Of a stretch of DNA of 64,000 nucleotides, positions 1 to 8,833 are shown piece by piece (position 1 is the stretch's first letter; every line of letters starts with the position of its first letter). Under the pieces are notes generated by a model. That model was not told the origin of the DNA and ran no database searches. It worked only from the letters and a program-made list of their open reading frames with translations. The stretch is from Mesorhizobium shangrilense. Lineage in GTDB: Bacteria > Pseudomonadota > Alphaproteobacteria > Rhizobiales > Rhizobiaceae. Both the position numbers and the translations under genes were made by a program. The stretch spans positions 992,001 through 1,056,000 of the forward strand of contig NZ_JBEWSZ010000001.1 in NCBI RefSeq assembly GCF_040537815.1, written 5' to 3'.

Positions 1-297
1 TTCACGGCAGGCGCGGCAGAGCCCGCAGGTGCGCGCTCCGTAAATCGACACAAGCTGCCCGGGGACGAGATTGGAAACGCCGGGGCCGACCGCTTCGACT
101 TCGCCGGAGGCTTCCGCGCCGACAACGAGCGGCAGCTTGCGTTTGGCGAAGGCCATGCCGCGCCAGCCCCACACGTCGATGTGGTTGAGCGCCACGGCCT
201 TGATGCGCAGGGTCACTTCGCCGAGCGACGGCGGCGGGGGAGGCGGCAGGTCCACCGTCGCTAAACGGCGATCCTCGATAAGTTGCAATGCGCGCAT
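1..297 (-). CDS. Zinc-type alcohol dehydrogenase of the lipid A VLCFA cluster, N-terminal part
   Basis: The first 99 residues of a medium-chain dehydrogenase (start MRALQLIEDRRLATVDLPPP) are visible; the gene runs off the left edge. The GroES-like fold signature is clear (VALNHIDVWGWRG, then VVGAEASGEVEAVG), followed by the structural-zinc cysteine cluster beginning ARTCGLCRACRE. It lies 36 bp downstream of a ketosynthase gene on the same strand. This is the position that the adh2XL gene holds in the rhizobial acpXL-fabF2-fabF1-adh-lpxXL cluster, so a role in making the 27-hydroxyoctacosanoate chain of lipid A is inferred from context, not from substrate motifs. lpxXL would be expected just outside the window. 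Confidence 0.8.
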   Translation of the reverse strand, partial: MRALQLIEDRRLATVDLPPPPPPSLGEVTLRIKAVALNHIDVWGWRGMAFAKRKLPLVVGAEASGEVEAVGPGVSNLVPGQLVSIYGARTCGLCRACRE

Positions 298-333
298 GGA
301 GCCTGTCGGTTCTGTTGAGCGGAAGGGGCTCGC

Positions 334-1605
334 TTAGACCGGTTCCCGCGCCATGACAAGGCAAGTGTTCTGGCCGCCAAAGCCGAAGGAGTTCGAAAGC
401 ACGCTGCGAACCTCGGCATTGCGCTTCTTGTTGGGCACCACGTCAAGCACGATCGCGGGATCGGGATTGTCGTAGTTGATGGTCGGCGGAATAACGCTTT
501 CGCGCATCGTCATCAGCGAGAACGCGGCCTCGACAGCGCCGGCAGCCGACAGTGTGTGGCCGATCATCGACTTGTTCGACGAGATCGGCATCGAGCCGAT
601 GCGGTCGCCGAACACGGTCGACAGCGACAGATGCTCCATCTTGTCGTTTTCAGGCGTCGAGGTGCCGTGGGCATTGACGTAGTCGATCTCGACCTCGCTC
701 AGGCCAGCATCGGCAAGGGCGGCCCGAACCGCGGCGATCGCCGGCGAACCGTCCGGCTTCGACCGGGTGCGATGGAAATCGTCGGCTTTCTCACCGCAGC
801 CGCTGAGGATGCCGAGAACGGTCGCGCCGCGTGCAAGGGCAGCCTCGAGCGATTCCAGCACAAGCGCGCCGGAGCCTTCGGCCAGCACGAAGCCGTCGCG
901 GTCCTTGGAGAACGGTTTTGACGCCTTCTCGGGATTGTCATTGTGGGTCGACAGCGCCGACAACAGCGAGAAACGGATCAGCGCCTCGGCGGTTGCAGAG
1001 CCGTCGGCGCCGATCGACAGCGCCCGGTCGCATTCGCCGCGCCGGATCGCCTCGACGCCGAGCTGGATCGCGGTGGCGCCGGAGGCGCAGGCGGTCGACA
1101 GCGTGATCGGCAGGCCGCGCGTGCCGAAAAGGTCGGCGAGGCGGTCGGCGATCGTGCCGAACTGAGTGGTTTCGAAGATGTCGAGTTCCTTCAGCCCGCG
1201 CGCCACCCGCAGCAGCCTTTCGGCGCCGGAGTCCTGGCTGTCGGAATTGTAGAGCGAGAAGCGTTCGTGCCAGTCGAGCTCGACCGGTGGCGAGGCAAGG
1301 AAGAGCGGGCCACCGAAATCACCGGAGTCGAGACCGGATTCCGCTACGGCTTCACGCGCGGCGGTTTCGGCCAGCTCATAGGTGAGGGGGCTGGCGCCCT
1401 TCGAACTGGACGGCAGGAAGTCGACCATGCCGGAGATGCGGGTGTTCAGGTGGTCGACCGGAAAGCGGGTGATCGGATGGATGCCGGATTTGCCTGATGT
1501 CAGCGCCGCCCAATTGTCGGTCTTGCCGACGCCAAGCGAGGTCACAACGCCGATGCCGGTGACGGCGACGATCGGCCTGCCCATGTGATCATTCAGTTTG
1601 GCCAT
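334..1605 (-). CDS. fabF1XL: Beta-ketoacyl-ACP synthase (FabF type), VLCFA cluster
   Basis: A 423-residue KAS II enzyme that condenses malonyl-ACP with a growing acyl chain. The catalytic triad is intact: Cys173 in STACASG, His313 in NAHGTSTPEND and His350 in SMIGHTLSAAGA. The C-terminal SFGFGGQN motif is also present. The ATG at 1605 starts a normal-length FabF. It lies 51 bp downstream of a second, degenerate ketosynthase and 36 bp upstream of the alcohol dehydrogenase, all on the minus strand after acpXL. In Rhizobium this set loads the C28 acyl chain onto AcpXL. The general function is certain; assignment to the VLCFA pathway rests on synteny. Confidence 0.9.
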   Translation of the reverse strand: MAKLNDHMGRPIVAVTGIGVVTSLGVGKTDNWAALTSGKSGIHPITRFPVDHLNTRISGMVDFLPSSSKGASPLTYELAETAAREAVAESGLDSGDFGGPLFLASPPVELDWHERFSLYNSDSQDSGAERLLRVARGLKELDIFETTQFGTIADRLADLFGTRGLPITLSTACASGATAIQLGVEAIRRGECDRALSIGADGSATAEALIRFSLLSALSTHNDNPEKASKPFSKDRDGFVLAEGSGALVLESLEAALARGATVLGILSGCGEKADDFHRTRSKPDGSPAIAAVRAALADAGLSEVEIDYVNAHGTSTPENDKMEHLSLSTVFGDRIGSMPISSNKSMIGHTLSAAGAVEAAFSLMTMRESVIPPTINYDNPDPAIVLDVVPNKKRNAEVRSVLSNSFGFGGQNTCLVMAREPV

Positions 1606-1656
1606 GCGGTAGCCCTCGACCGTTTATCGTTGCGGCACGGAAATTTCGACGCCGCC

Positions 1657-2844
1657 TTACGCGGCGTTGACGAGCGCCATGCCCTCGAATTGGTGATAGC
1701 CGATCGCCGTTGCAAGAACACTTTTCGGAATGCCTTCAAACGGCTTTTCGACTGCGGCGTCAAAAACTGGGTAGGCGGCCTTGCGGTCGACAGCGAGTGC
1801 CGCCAGCGCCACGGCGAATGGAAACTGCGCTTCCTTCATGTGTCCGGTCAGCGTCGAGAAGCCGCGCGTGGTGATCGCCGGATTGGCGTCGAGCGCTGCC
1901 TTCTCGGCGGTGGTTGCCGCGTGGGCGCCCGATGCACCTGATAGAGCCAGCAAATTGCCGTTCGGCAACGCGGCTTGGCTGAGCAGCGTGGCAATCTCCG
2001 CGTCGAGTTCGCCCCGCCGCCGTCTGGCGCGGCCAGAGACGACCGACCCCAGCTCGGCATAGATTTTCCGTCCACGGCTTGTCGCGTGTTCGCGCTGCTC
2101 CAGCACCAGGAACGCGCCGCCGGATCCCGACACCACGCCACCGCCTTCCGCGCCCTGTCTTTGCCAGACCGGCTTCCATGGGCCACGATGCAGATAGCCG
2201 GCCAGCTCATAGCCGAGCAGCATGTCGGAATGTTCAGTCTGGAAGGCACCGCCAACGAGGATATGCGTCGACTGGCCCGAGCGGATGCGCGCGGCAGCCG
2301 TCTCGACGGCAGAGACACCCGCACCTTCCTCTCCCATGAAGGTGCGCGACGATCCCGTCACCTTGTGGACGATGGAGATGTTGCCAGCGAGCAGATTGGA
2401 AAGCTGGGCCAGGAACAGGGTTGGCCGCAGTTCGGTGGTCAGCTTCTCGTTGAGCAGCACGTCGCGGTCGTTGCGGCTTTCCGAAGCGGCCAGAATATCG
2501 GCGTCGACCGTCTCGTCGCGCTCGCCGCCGCCGGCGGCCACGACCATATCCATGGTCGTGCAGAGCTCGTCATTGCCCTTGATGCCGGCATCGTCCAGCG
2601 CGAGCCCGGCGGCATAGGTGCCGAGCCGCTGCCAGGTTTCCATCTGCCGCTGATCGCCGCGCTTGGCGATCTGCAGGTTCCAGTCGATCTCCGGCAGCGG
2701 GTGGACGGTGTAAGGCGCGAACCGCCCGGATTCGAGCACGGGGCTCAGACCTGGCTGGGCGAGTTTCTGCCAGTGCGCATCCGGACCCTCTCCCAGCGAA
2801 GAGACAAGGCCAATGCCGGTGATGACGACGTCGTGAGGGCTCAT
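1657..2844 (-). CDS. fabF2XL: Ketosynthase-like protein without the active-site Cys (chain-length-factor-like), VLCFA cluster
   Basis: A 395-residue thiolase-fold protein starting VVITGIGLVSSLGEGPDAHW, the usual KAS N-terminus. The nucleophile loop reads SIVHKVTGSSRTFMGEE (about residues 157-172), so no cysteine replaces the TACxSG of an active KAS. The NAHGT histidine motif is also gone (SGASGAHAATTAE, about 302-314). One histidine survives, His335 in TLTGHMKEAQ. This pattern resembles the KS-beta/chain length factor of type II polyketide synthases, which pairs with an active KS. The neighbouring 334-1605 enzyme has a full triad, so a heterodimer that sets the C28 chain length is a reasonable inference. 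Confidence 0.82.
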   Translation of the reverse strand: MSPHDVVITGIGLVSSLGEGPDAHWQKLAQPGLSPVLESGRFAPYTVHPLPEIDWNLQIAKRGDQRQMETWQRLGTYAAGLALDDAGIKGNDELCTTMDMVVAAGGGERDETVDADILAASESRNDRDVLLNEKLTTELRPTLFLAQLSNLLAGNISIVHKVTGSSRTFMGEEGAGVSAVETAAARIRSGQSTHILVGGAFQTEHSDMLLGYELAGYLHRGPWKPVWQRQGAEGGGVVSGSGGAFLVLEQREHATSRGRKIYAELGSVVSGRARRRRGELDAEIATLLSQAALPNGNLLALSGASGAHAATTAEKAALDANPAITTRGFSTLTGHMKEAQFPFAVALAALAVDRKAAYPVFDAAVEKPFEGIPKSVLATAIGYHQFEGMALVNAA

Positions 2845-2902
2845 GGGCGGCCGTTGTGGGTCAGGCTGCAGGGCGCGTCAAGGTTGCGCGGCTTGCACCA
2901 CA

Positions 2903-3184
2903 TCAGGCGGTCTTGGCCGCGACCAGCGCGTCGATCTTGGCGCACAGGTTCTTCATGACGAAATAGTCGTCGGTGGAGGCCTTGCCGTCATTGACTTCCT
3001 GCGTCCACTTTTCCAGCGGCACCTTGATGCCGAATTCCTTGTCGATGGCAAAGACGATGTCGAGGAAGTCGAGGCTGTCGATGCCCAGATCGTCGATCGT
3101 GTGGCTCTCGGGCGTGATGGTGTCGATATCGATCTCGCTGGTGTCGGCAATGATCTTGGCGACTTTGTCGAACGTGGTGGACAA
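2903..3184 (-). CDS. acpXL: Acyl carrier protein AcpXL for very-long-chain fatty acids
   Basis: A 93-residue acidic carrier protein. The phosphopantetheine site is Ser37 in [12 protein letters not shown], followed by [18 protein letters not shown], which is typical of rhizobial AcpXL rather than housekeeping AcpP. AcpXL carries the 27-hydroxy-C28 chain that LpxXL transfers to lipid A in the cytoplasm. The start is a TTG (TTG TCC ACC ACG), chosen because it gives the family's usual length and has AAGGA about nine bases upstream; no in-frame ATG fits better. It is the first gene of the minus-strand cluster, 58 bp before the Cys-less ketosynthase. The fabZ-like dehydratase often found at that spot is absent. 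Confidence 0.92.
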   Translation of the reverse strand: MSTTFDKVAKIIADTSEIDIDTITPESHTIDDLGIDSLDFLDIVFAIDKEFGIKVPLEKWTQEVNDGKASTDDYFVMKNLCAKIDALVAAKTA

Positions 3185-3351
3185 GGGGCTTTTCCTTCAT
3201 TTGCGGGCGGAATCTGTCCGCATGTGGTTGCGCGCTGTCTAATCGGTTTTTCCCGGCAGGAAAAGACCGAATGCGCCGCGCGGGAATGGGATACAGGGGT
3301 GCAATCGGCCAAAATGATGGCGTTGCCAGCGGAGGGGCGCTGCGGATGTCG

Positions 3352-3900
3352 TCAAAATGTCACGCGGCCGAGGACGCGCAAGCCCTCGCCCTGCGGCTCG
3401 ACGACCACCGCTTCGCCTTCGCGCGGCGAGATGCCGGTGAGCGCGACGATGTCTTCCAGATGCGTGACCATGACCAGATTGTCGGAGCCGGAATAGGCGC
3501 GGATCTCCTTCATGATCGCCGCGATCTGTGCGGCCTTCTCCGTCTCGTCGGTCGACAGCAGGTCGAGCGGCGCAAAGAGTTCCGGCTCGGCCTCGAAGGC
3601 GGTGCGGGCGGTGTCCAGGCACCGGCAATAGCGGCTGGACAAGACGCGGGAGACGGGCGCCGCGCGGGCGGCGAACAGTGCGCCGATCTTGCTCGCCTGC
3701 TGCTTGCCGCGCGCCGACAGATTGATCTGGGTGGAACAGTTGGCGATGTCGAAATTCGCGGGATCGGTGGTGCCGGTGACCATCGCATGACGAAGCAGTA
3801 CGACATGCCCGCCATCGCGCAGCAGCGCCCAGCCGGCGTCGGTCGCATGAGCAGAAGCGGGAATGACAAGCAGGAACAGCGCCAGGGCGAATCGAATCAT
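3352..3900 (-). CDS. Secreted histidine phosphatase family protein
   Basis: A 182-residue protein whose ATG at 3900 opens a clear signal peptide (MIRFALALFLLVIPASAHA), so it should act in the periplasm. The phosphatase catalytic loop is VVLLRHAMVTG, an RHA variant of the usual RHG. Downstream are LSARGKQQASKIG, the arginine motif VLSSRYCRCLDTA and the second catalytic histidine in MVTHLEDIVALTG. This is the SixA/phosphoglycerate-mutase-like branch of the superfamily. The substrate is unknown. It stands alone between acpXL and a divergent AEC carrier. The frame extends upstream in sequence, but the signal peptide fixes the start. Confidence 0.8.
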   Translation of the reverse strand: MIRFALALFLLVIPASAHATDAGWALLRDGGHVVLLRHAMVTGTTDPANFDIANCSTQINLSARGKQQASKIGALFAARAAPVSRVLSSRYCRCLDTARTAFEAEPELFAPLDLLSTDETEKAAQIAAIMKEIRAYSGSDNLVMVTHLEDIVALTGISPREGEAVVVEPQGEGLRVLGRVTF

Positions 3901-4089
3901 CAAGTATCCTTTAAAGGTCGCCAGCAGGCGGTTGCTGAAGACCGGTATATAGGGACGGTAAAGTTTGCCGAAAGACAAGGCACGGCCGCGTGAGCTAGTG
4001 ACCGGGGCACGTGCGACAAGCATGCTTCAAGGCCTGATCGCAGCGCGGGGCGATTGCGCTGCAATCAGGGCTCGCCTATCACCAGGGAA

Positions 4090-5040
4090 ATGTCTCCGCT
4101 GACTGAAACAGTCCTTTTCGTCTTCAGCCTTGTCGCGCTTGGCTACCTCGCCGGGCTCACCGGCTATCTGAAGCCGGCGAGCGGAGAGGGAATATCCGAC
4201 TTCGCGGTCAGCGTGGCGATGCCGCTGCTGCTGTTCCAGACCATGGTCGACGCCGATTTTCATGGCGTGGCGCCGTGGTCGTTGTGGTCAGCCTATTTCA
4301 TCGCGGTGGCGCTCACATGGGCCGCCGGCCATCTGGTCACCACACGGATCTTTGGACGCGATGCGCGCGCCGGGATCGTTGGCGGCGTGTCCTCGTCCTA
4401 TTCCAATATCGTCCTGCTCGGCGCCCCGTTCATCCTTGGCATATTCGGGCCGAACGGGTTCGAGGTGCTGTCGCTGCTGGTGTCCGTGCACCTGCCGATC
4501 ATGATGATGGCCTCGATTGTCCTGTTCGAGATGTTTGGCCGTGGCGGCAATGAACCAATGCATCCCCTGCGCGTCGCCAGGAGTTTCCTGCGGAAACTGC
4601 TCGTCAATCCGCTGATCATCGGCATCCTGGCCGGCCTCGCATGGCGCATCAGCGGAACGCCGCTGCCGGGGCTTGTCTCTCGGCTGGTCGACGCGCTGGC
4701 CAGTACCGCTGGTCCGGTGGCGCTGTTCGCGATGGGGCTCAGCCTGCGCCGTTTCGGCATTTCCGGCAACATCCGGCCGGCGCTGGCGCTCTCAGTGCTG
4801 AAACTGTTCCTGATGCCGGCGCTGGTTCTCGTCCTTGTCTGGCTGTTCGGGCTGCCGCCTCTGACGGCCAAGGTGGCGGTTGTGGTGGCGGCGCTGCCGT
4901 CGGGCATCAATTCCTACCTCATTGCCGTGCAGTTCAACACAGGCCAGGCGCTGGCGTCGAACCAGATGACCATCGCCACCGCTTGCGCGGCCTTCACCAC
5001 CGCCTTCTGGCTGGCCGTTGTCGGATACGTGTTCGGGTAG
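4090..5040 (+). CDS. AEC-family (auxin efflux carrier type) transporter
   Basis: A 316-residue integral membrane protein with about ten hydrophobic segments, starting MSPLTETVLFVFSLVALGYLAG. The family's features are the N-terminal GYL segment, an acidic DFAVSVAMPLLLFQTM stretch, the SSSYSNIVLLGAPFI motif and the C-terminal half ending ATACAAFTTAFWLAVVGYVFG. AEC carriers export or import small organic acids such as malate or malonate; the substrate cannot be read from the sequence. The ATG at 4090 is preferred over an upstream one (4054) because it begins at the first membrane segment and has AGGGA just before it. No partner gene is adjacent. Confidence 0.82.
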   Translation: MSPLTETVLFVFSLVALGYLAGLTGYLKPASGEGISDFAVSVAMPLLLFQTMVDADFHGVAPWSLWSAYFIAVALTWAAGHLVTTRIFGRDARAGIVGGVSSSYSNIVLLGAPFILGIFGPNGFEVLSLLVSVHLPIMMMASIVLFEMFGRGGNEPMHPLRVARSFLRKLLVNPLIIGILAGLAWRISGTPLPGLVSRLVDALASTAGPVALFAMGLSLRRFGISGNIRPALALSVLKLFLMPALVLVLVWLFGLPPLTAKVAVVVAALPSGINSYLIAVQFNTGQALASNQMTIATACAAFTTAFWLAVVGYVFG

Positions 5041-5205
5041 TTTTTCCCTGGCCCAAAGCCTATATGCCATCTTGCAATTGCTTGCCGGGCTTGCCCTCGG
5101 TAAAGAGCAGTGGCTCACGATCTGACGTACCGGCATCAGTACCGTCAGGACGTTCACAAGAAATCCACAGACCGGCCCGTAAGTGCGCCGAACGGAGGCT
5201 AGACC

Positions 5206-6663
5206 ATGCTTCAGAAAACCAGCCATTTCATGCGGCAGGCCAATCTCATCAACGGCGAGTGGGTGCAGGCCGACAGCGGCCAGACCGTCGACGTCAACAA
5301 CCCGGCCACTGGTCTCAAGATCGGCACAGTGCCGAGGTCGGGCAAGGCCGAGACCCGCCGCGCCATCGAAGCCGCCGACGCTGCCTTCAAGTCATGGCGC
5401 AAGACCACCGCGCTCGACCGTTCGAAGCTGCTGCGCAAGCTGCATGACGCGATCATGGACAACCAGGATGTGCTGGCCGAACTGCTCACCATCGAGCAGG
5501 GCAAGTCGCTGTTTGAATCGAAAGGCGAGATCGGCTCGGCCGCGGCCTACATCCTGTGGTTCGCCGAAGAGGGCCGCCGCACCTATGGCGACGTCGTTCC
5601 GTCGCCGTGGGCCGACCGCCGCATCCTGGTGACCAAGGAGCCGGTTGGCGTCATCGCTGCCATCACGCCGTGGAATTTCCCGTCCTCGATGCTGGCCCGC
5701 AAGCTCGGTCCGGCACTCGCCGCCGGTTGCACCGCAGTGGTCAAGCCGGCTTCGCAGACGCCTTATTCCGGCCTCGCCTGGGGCGCGCTTGCCGAGGAAG
5801 TCGGCTTCCCGAAGGGCGTCATCAACATCCTGACCGGTGCCGCCGGCGAGATCGGCGACGAGATCTGCTCCAATCCGCTGGTGTCGAAGATCACCTTCAC
5901 CGGCTCGACCGAGGTCGGCAAGATCCTCATCCAGAAGTCGTCCGTCACCGTGAAGAAGGTCTCGATGGAACTTGGCGGCAACGCCCCGTTCATCGTCTTC
6001 GACGATGCTGATCTCGAGCGGGCCGTAGCCGGCGCCATCACCGCCAAGTACCGCAATTCCGGCCAGACCTGCGTCTGCACCAACCGCTTCCTGGTTCAGG
6101 CCGGCGTCTACGACAAGTTCGTCGAAAAGCTTGCCGCTGCCAGTAACGGGCTGAAGGTCGGTTCCGGCCTCGAGGACGGCGTGCAGCAGGGACCGCTGAT
6201 CGACGAGAAGGCGGTCGAGAAGGTCGAGGAGCTGATCGCCGACGCCACCGCCAAGGGCGGCAAGGTCGTCGCTGGCGGCAAGCGTCATGCGCTGGGCGGC
6301 TCGTTCTTCCAGCCGACGGTCATTGCCAACGCGACGCCCAAGATGCGCTTCATGAAGGAAGAGATCTTTGGCCCAGTAGCCCCCGTGTTCAAGTTCGAGA
6401 CCGAGGAAGAGGCCATCGCACTCGCCAACGACACCGAATTCGGTCTCGCCTGCTATTTCTACACCGGCGACCTCGGCCGCGCCTTCCGTGTGATGGAAGG
6501 GCTGAAATACGGTATGGTCGGCGTCAATGAAGGCCTCATCACCACGCCCGAGGCGCCGTTCGGCGGCGTCAAGGAATCGGGTCTCGGCAAGGAAGGCGGA
6601 CATCAGGGTATCGAGGATTACCTCGACACCAAGTATGTTTGCATTGGCGGCCTCGGCCTCTGA
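5206..6663 (+). CDS. gabD: NAD(P)-dependent succinate-semialdehyde dehydrogenase
   Basis: A 485-residue aldehyde dehydrogenase, full length for GabD. Residues 153-159 carry the cofactor motif ITPWNFP, 231-239 FTGSTEVGK. The general base is Glu255 in MELGGNAPFIV and the nucleophile Cys289 in SGQTCVC. The C-terminal EEIFGPVAPVFKF and ESGLGKEGG motifs are present. The overall pattern (ANLINGEWV, KPASQTPYSGLA) is that of succinate-semialdehyde dehydrogenase, the last step of the GABA shunt. A glutarate-semialdehyde activity cannot be excluded. No gabT lies nearby. The stop is followed after 58 bp by galM. Confidence 0.88.
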   Translation: MLQKTSHFMRQANLINGEWVQADSGQTVDVNNPATGLKIGTVPRSGKAETRRAIEAADAAFKSWRKTTALDRSKLLRKLHDAIMDNQDVLAELLTIEQGKSLFESKGEIGSAAAYILWFAEEGRRTYGDVVPSPWADRRILVTKEPVGVIAAITPWNFPSSMLARKLGPALAAGCTAVVKPASQTPYSGLAWGALAEEVGFPKGVINILTGAAGEIGDEICSNPLVSKITFTGSTEVGKILIQKSSVTVKKVSMELGGNAPFIVFDDADLERAVAGAITAKYRNSGQTCVCTNRFLVQAGVYDKFVEKLAAASNGLKVGSGLEDGVQQGPLIDEKAVEKVEELIADATAKGGKVVAGGKRHALGGSFFQPTVIANATPKMRFMKEEIFGPVAPVFKFETEEEAIALANDTEFGLACYFYTGDLGRAFRVMEGLKYGMVGVNEGLITTPEAPFGGVKESGLGKEGGHQGIEDYLDTKYVCIGGLGL

Positions 6664-6721
6664 TTCTCCAGCCGGTCCGCAAGGTCAGGCAGGCATCCAT
6701 CAACGACTGGCGTTTGCGGGC

Positions 6722-7747
6722 ATGGCAATGAAGGACGGCGAGGTTTTCGGGACGACGCAGGCGGGCGAGGACGTCCGCCGCTTCACCATCAAGGGCGGCG
6801 GCCTCACCGCCAGCATCATCGGGCTGGGCGCGATTATCCAGGATCTGCGCCTGACTGGCCATGATGCGCCGCTGGTGCTCGGCTACGACCGTTTCCAGGC
6901 CTACGAAACGGACACGGCCTTCTTCGGAGCGGTTGTCGGGCGCTTCGCCAACCGCATCCGCGACGGCCGCTTCACGATTGCCGGCAATCGCTACCAGACC
7001 GAACGCAATTTCCTCGACAAGCATACGCTGCATGGCGGCTCGCAGGGCTATTCCCGCCGGGCTTGGGCGGTTTCTCTGCACGGCCGGGATTTTGTCACGC
7101 TGACGTTGCATGACCCTGACGGCTCGATGGGATTTCCGGGCGCGCTCGAGGTGACCTGCACCTATCGGTTGAAGATCCCGGGCACGCTCAGCGTCGAGCT
7201 GACGGCGACCTGCGAGGAGCCGACGCTGTGCAATCTCGCCCAGCACTCCTATTTCAACCTGGATGACGGTGGTGCGGGCGATATCCTCGACCATCGGCTG
7301 ATGCTGAATGCCGGCGCCTATCTGCCGGTGGACGGCGACATGATCCCGACCGGCGTCGTGAAGCCCGTCGACGGTACGGCCTTCGATTTTCGCCAGGCTC
7401 GGCCGATACGCATGGAAAACGAGGGCGAACAGCTCCCTTACGACCAGAATTTCTGCCTGGCGCCAACGCGCGGCCCGCTCAGGCAGGCGGCGTGGGCGCA
7501 GGGCGCAAGCTCAGGCGTCGAGATGGAGGTCTGGACCACTGAGCCCGGTGTCCAGCTCTATACTGGCCAGTATGTGGCGCCGGTTTCCCTGGGGCTGGGT
7601 GGGCGCCGTTACGGGGCGTTCTCCGGCCTCTGCCTGGAAGCGCAGGTCTGGCCGGACGCACCCAACCGTCCGTATTTCCCACAGGCGACGCTATGGCCTG
7701 GCGCGATCTATCATCAGGTGACGGAATACCGGTTCAGGCTGCCTTAA
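6722..7747 (+). CDS. galM: Aldose 1-epimerase
   Basis: A 341-residue mutarotase that interconverts alpha and beta anomers of sugars. Family motifs are VVGRFANRIRDGRF near residue 75, LHGGSQGYSRRAW with the substrate-binding histidine, LCNLAQHSYFNLDD with the catalytic-acid histidine, PYDQNF, and the C-terminal SGLCLEAQVWPDAPN containing the catalytic glutamate. The ATG at 6722 (MAMKDGEVFG) begins where homology begins; the longer upstream frame would overlap gabD and is rejected. It sits convergently, 14 bp from a sugar kinase, which suggests sugar or sugar-acid catabolism. Confidence 0.88.
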   Translation: MAMKDGEVFGTTQAGEDVRRFTIKGGGLTASIIGLGAIIQDLRLTGHDAPLVLGYDRFQAYETDTAFFGAVVGRFANRIRDGRFTIAGNRYQTERNFLDKHTLHGGSQGYSRRAWAVSLHGRDFVTLTLHDPDGSMGFPGALEVTCTYRLKIPGTLSVELTATCEEPTLCNLAQHSYFNLDDGGAGDILDHRLMLNAGAYLPVDGDMIPTGVVKPVDGTAFDFRQARPIRMENEGEQLPYDQNFCLAPTRGPLRQAAWAQGASSGVEMEVWTTEPGVQLYTGQYVAPVSLGLGGRRYGAFSGLCLEAQVWPDAPNRPYFPQATLWPGAIYHQVTEYRFRLP

Positions 7748-7761
7748 GTCGGTCTTTCGAC

Positions 7762-8682
7762 CTATCCCGCAAACGCGTTGCGCAAAACCTCGAACGGTGC
7801 CAACGCGCCGCGTACCTGCACGACAGCGGCAGCGACGCGATGCGCATGTGCAGCGGCTTCGGTCGGCGCGTGGCCGGCCAGCCGGGCAGCGAGATAGCCG
7901 CCATTGAAGGAATCGCCGGCGCCCGTCGTGTCGACTGGTGCGGCGACATGGACAGCCGGCACGCGCTTGGTCGCACCGTTTGAAACGACAAGCGCCGGTT
8001 CCTCGCCATTCTTGACGACGATCTCGCCAACGGTCCGTCCCAGCCGCTCCGCCGTCGCCTCCGGTGTCGTATCGCCAAACAGCATCTGCTCGTCGGGAAA
8101 GGTCGGCAGCGCGATGTCGGTGACGGCAAGCGCTTCGAGGATCGCGGCTTGCGCGTCTTCGCGATTGCGCCAGAGCCGTGGCCGGTAGTTGGGGTCGAAT
8201 GCGATCCGACTGCCCGCGCCGCGCGCGATCGCGATAGCCGCAAGCAAGGTCTTGCGCGCGGTGTCGTCCAGAATTGCCAGGGTGATTCCGGAAAAGTAGA
8301 CAACCGACTGGTTTTGCAGGCTTTTCGCCAGGGCGGCAGGGTCGGAGGCAAGCTGCCTGGCGGCCGCATCGCCGCGCCAGTAGGTGAAGGAGCGTTCGGC
8401 ACCGGTCAGGGAGATGGCGTAAAGGCCGGGACGCGCGCCAGCGATGATCGGGCTGGCGCCGATGCCGATACCGTTCTGGGCGAAGAATCCGATCTGGTCA
8501 TGCGAGAACGGGTCATCGCCGAAGGCCGATACGTAGGTCGCGGGCCGATCGCCGCTCAGCGCATGCAGCGCCCACAGCGTGTTGAACGTGTCTCCGGCAA
8601 AGCCCATGCGCCAGTTCGGGCCGGCCTGGCCCGAAAGTTCAAGCATGCATTCACCGACCGATGCGACGCCGTTTCCTGCCAT
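7762..8682 (-). CDS. kdgK: PfkB-family sugar kinase, probably 2-keto-3-deoxygluconate kinase
   Basis: A 306-residue ribokinase-fold enzyme. The N-terminus VASVGECMLELSG followed by MGFAGDTFNTLWAL is the usual KDG kinase opening. The conserved signature PVDTTGAGDSFNGGYLA near the C-terminus holds the catalytic aspartate and the anion hole. The internal motif SFTYWRGDAAAR also fits KdgK, which phosphorylates KDG to KDPG for the Entner-Doudoroff route. The start MAGNGVASVG at 8682 is chosen because homology begins there, although an in-frame upstream codon exists at 8700. Another ketose kinase activity remains possible. Confidence 0.78.
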   Translation of the reverse strand: MAGNGVASVGECMLELSGQAGPNWRMGFAGDTFNTLWALHALSGDRPATYVSAFGDDPFSHDQIGFFAQNGIGIGASPIIAGARPGLYAISLTGAERSFTYWRGDAAARQLASDPAALAKSLQNQSVVYFSGITLAILDDTARKTLLAAIAIARGAGSRIAFDPNYRPRLWRNREDAQAAILEALAVTDIALPTFPDEQMLFGDTTPEATAERLGRTVGEIVVKNGEEPALVVSNGATKRVPAVHVAAPVDTTGAGDSFNGGYLAARLAGHAPTEAAAHAHRVAAAVVQVRGALAPFEVLRNAFAG

Positions 8683-8833
8683 GGATATCCCTTTGCGCAA
8701 GTCCCGCTGTAGCTTTTTGCTGTTCGCAGCGCCATGCTTGGCAAAGACGGATTTTTCCGCCAGATGCGTTTTCCCACAGGCTGGCGGGACGCTATGTGTC
8801 CGCCATAACGTTATCTGCGCAAGAGGAACCGGT

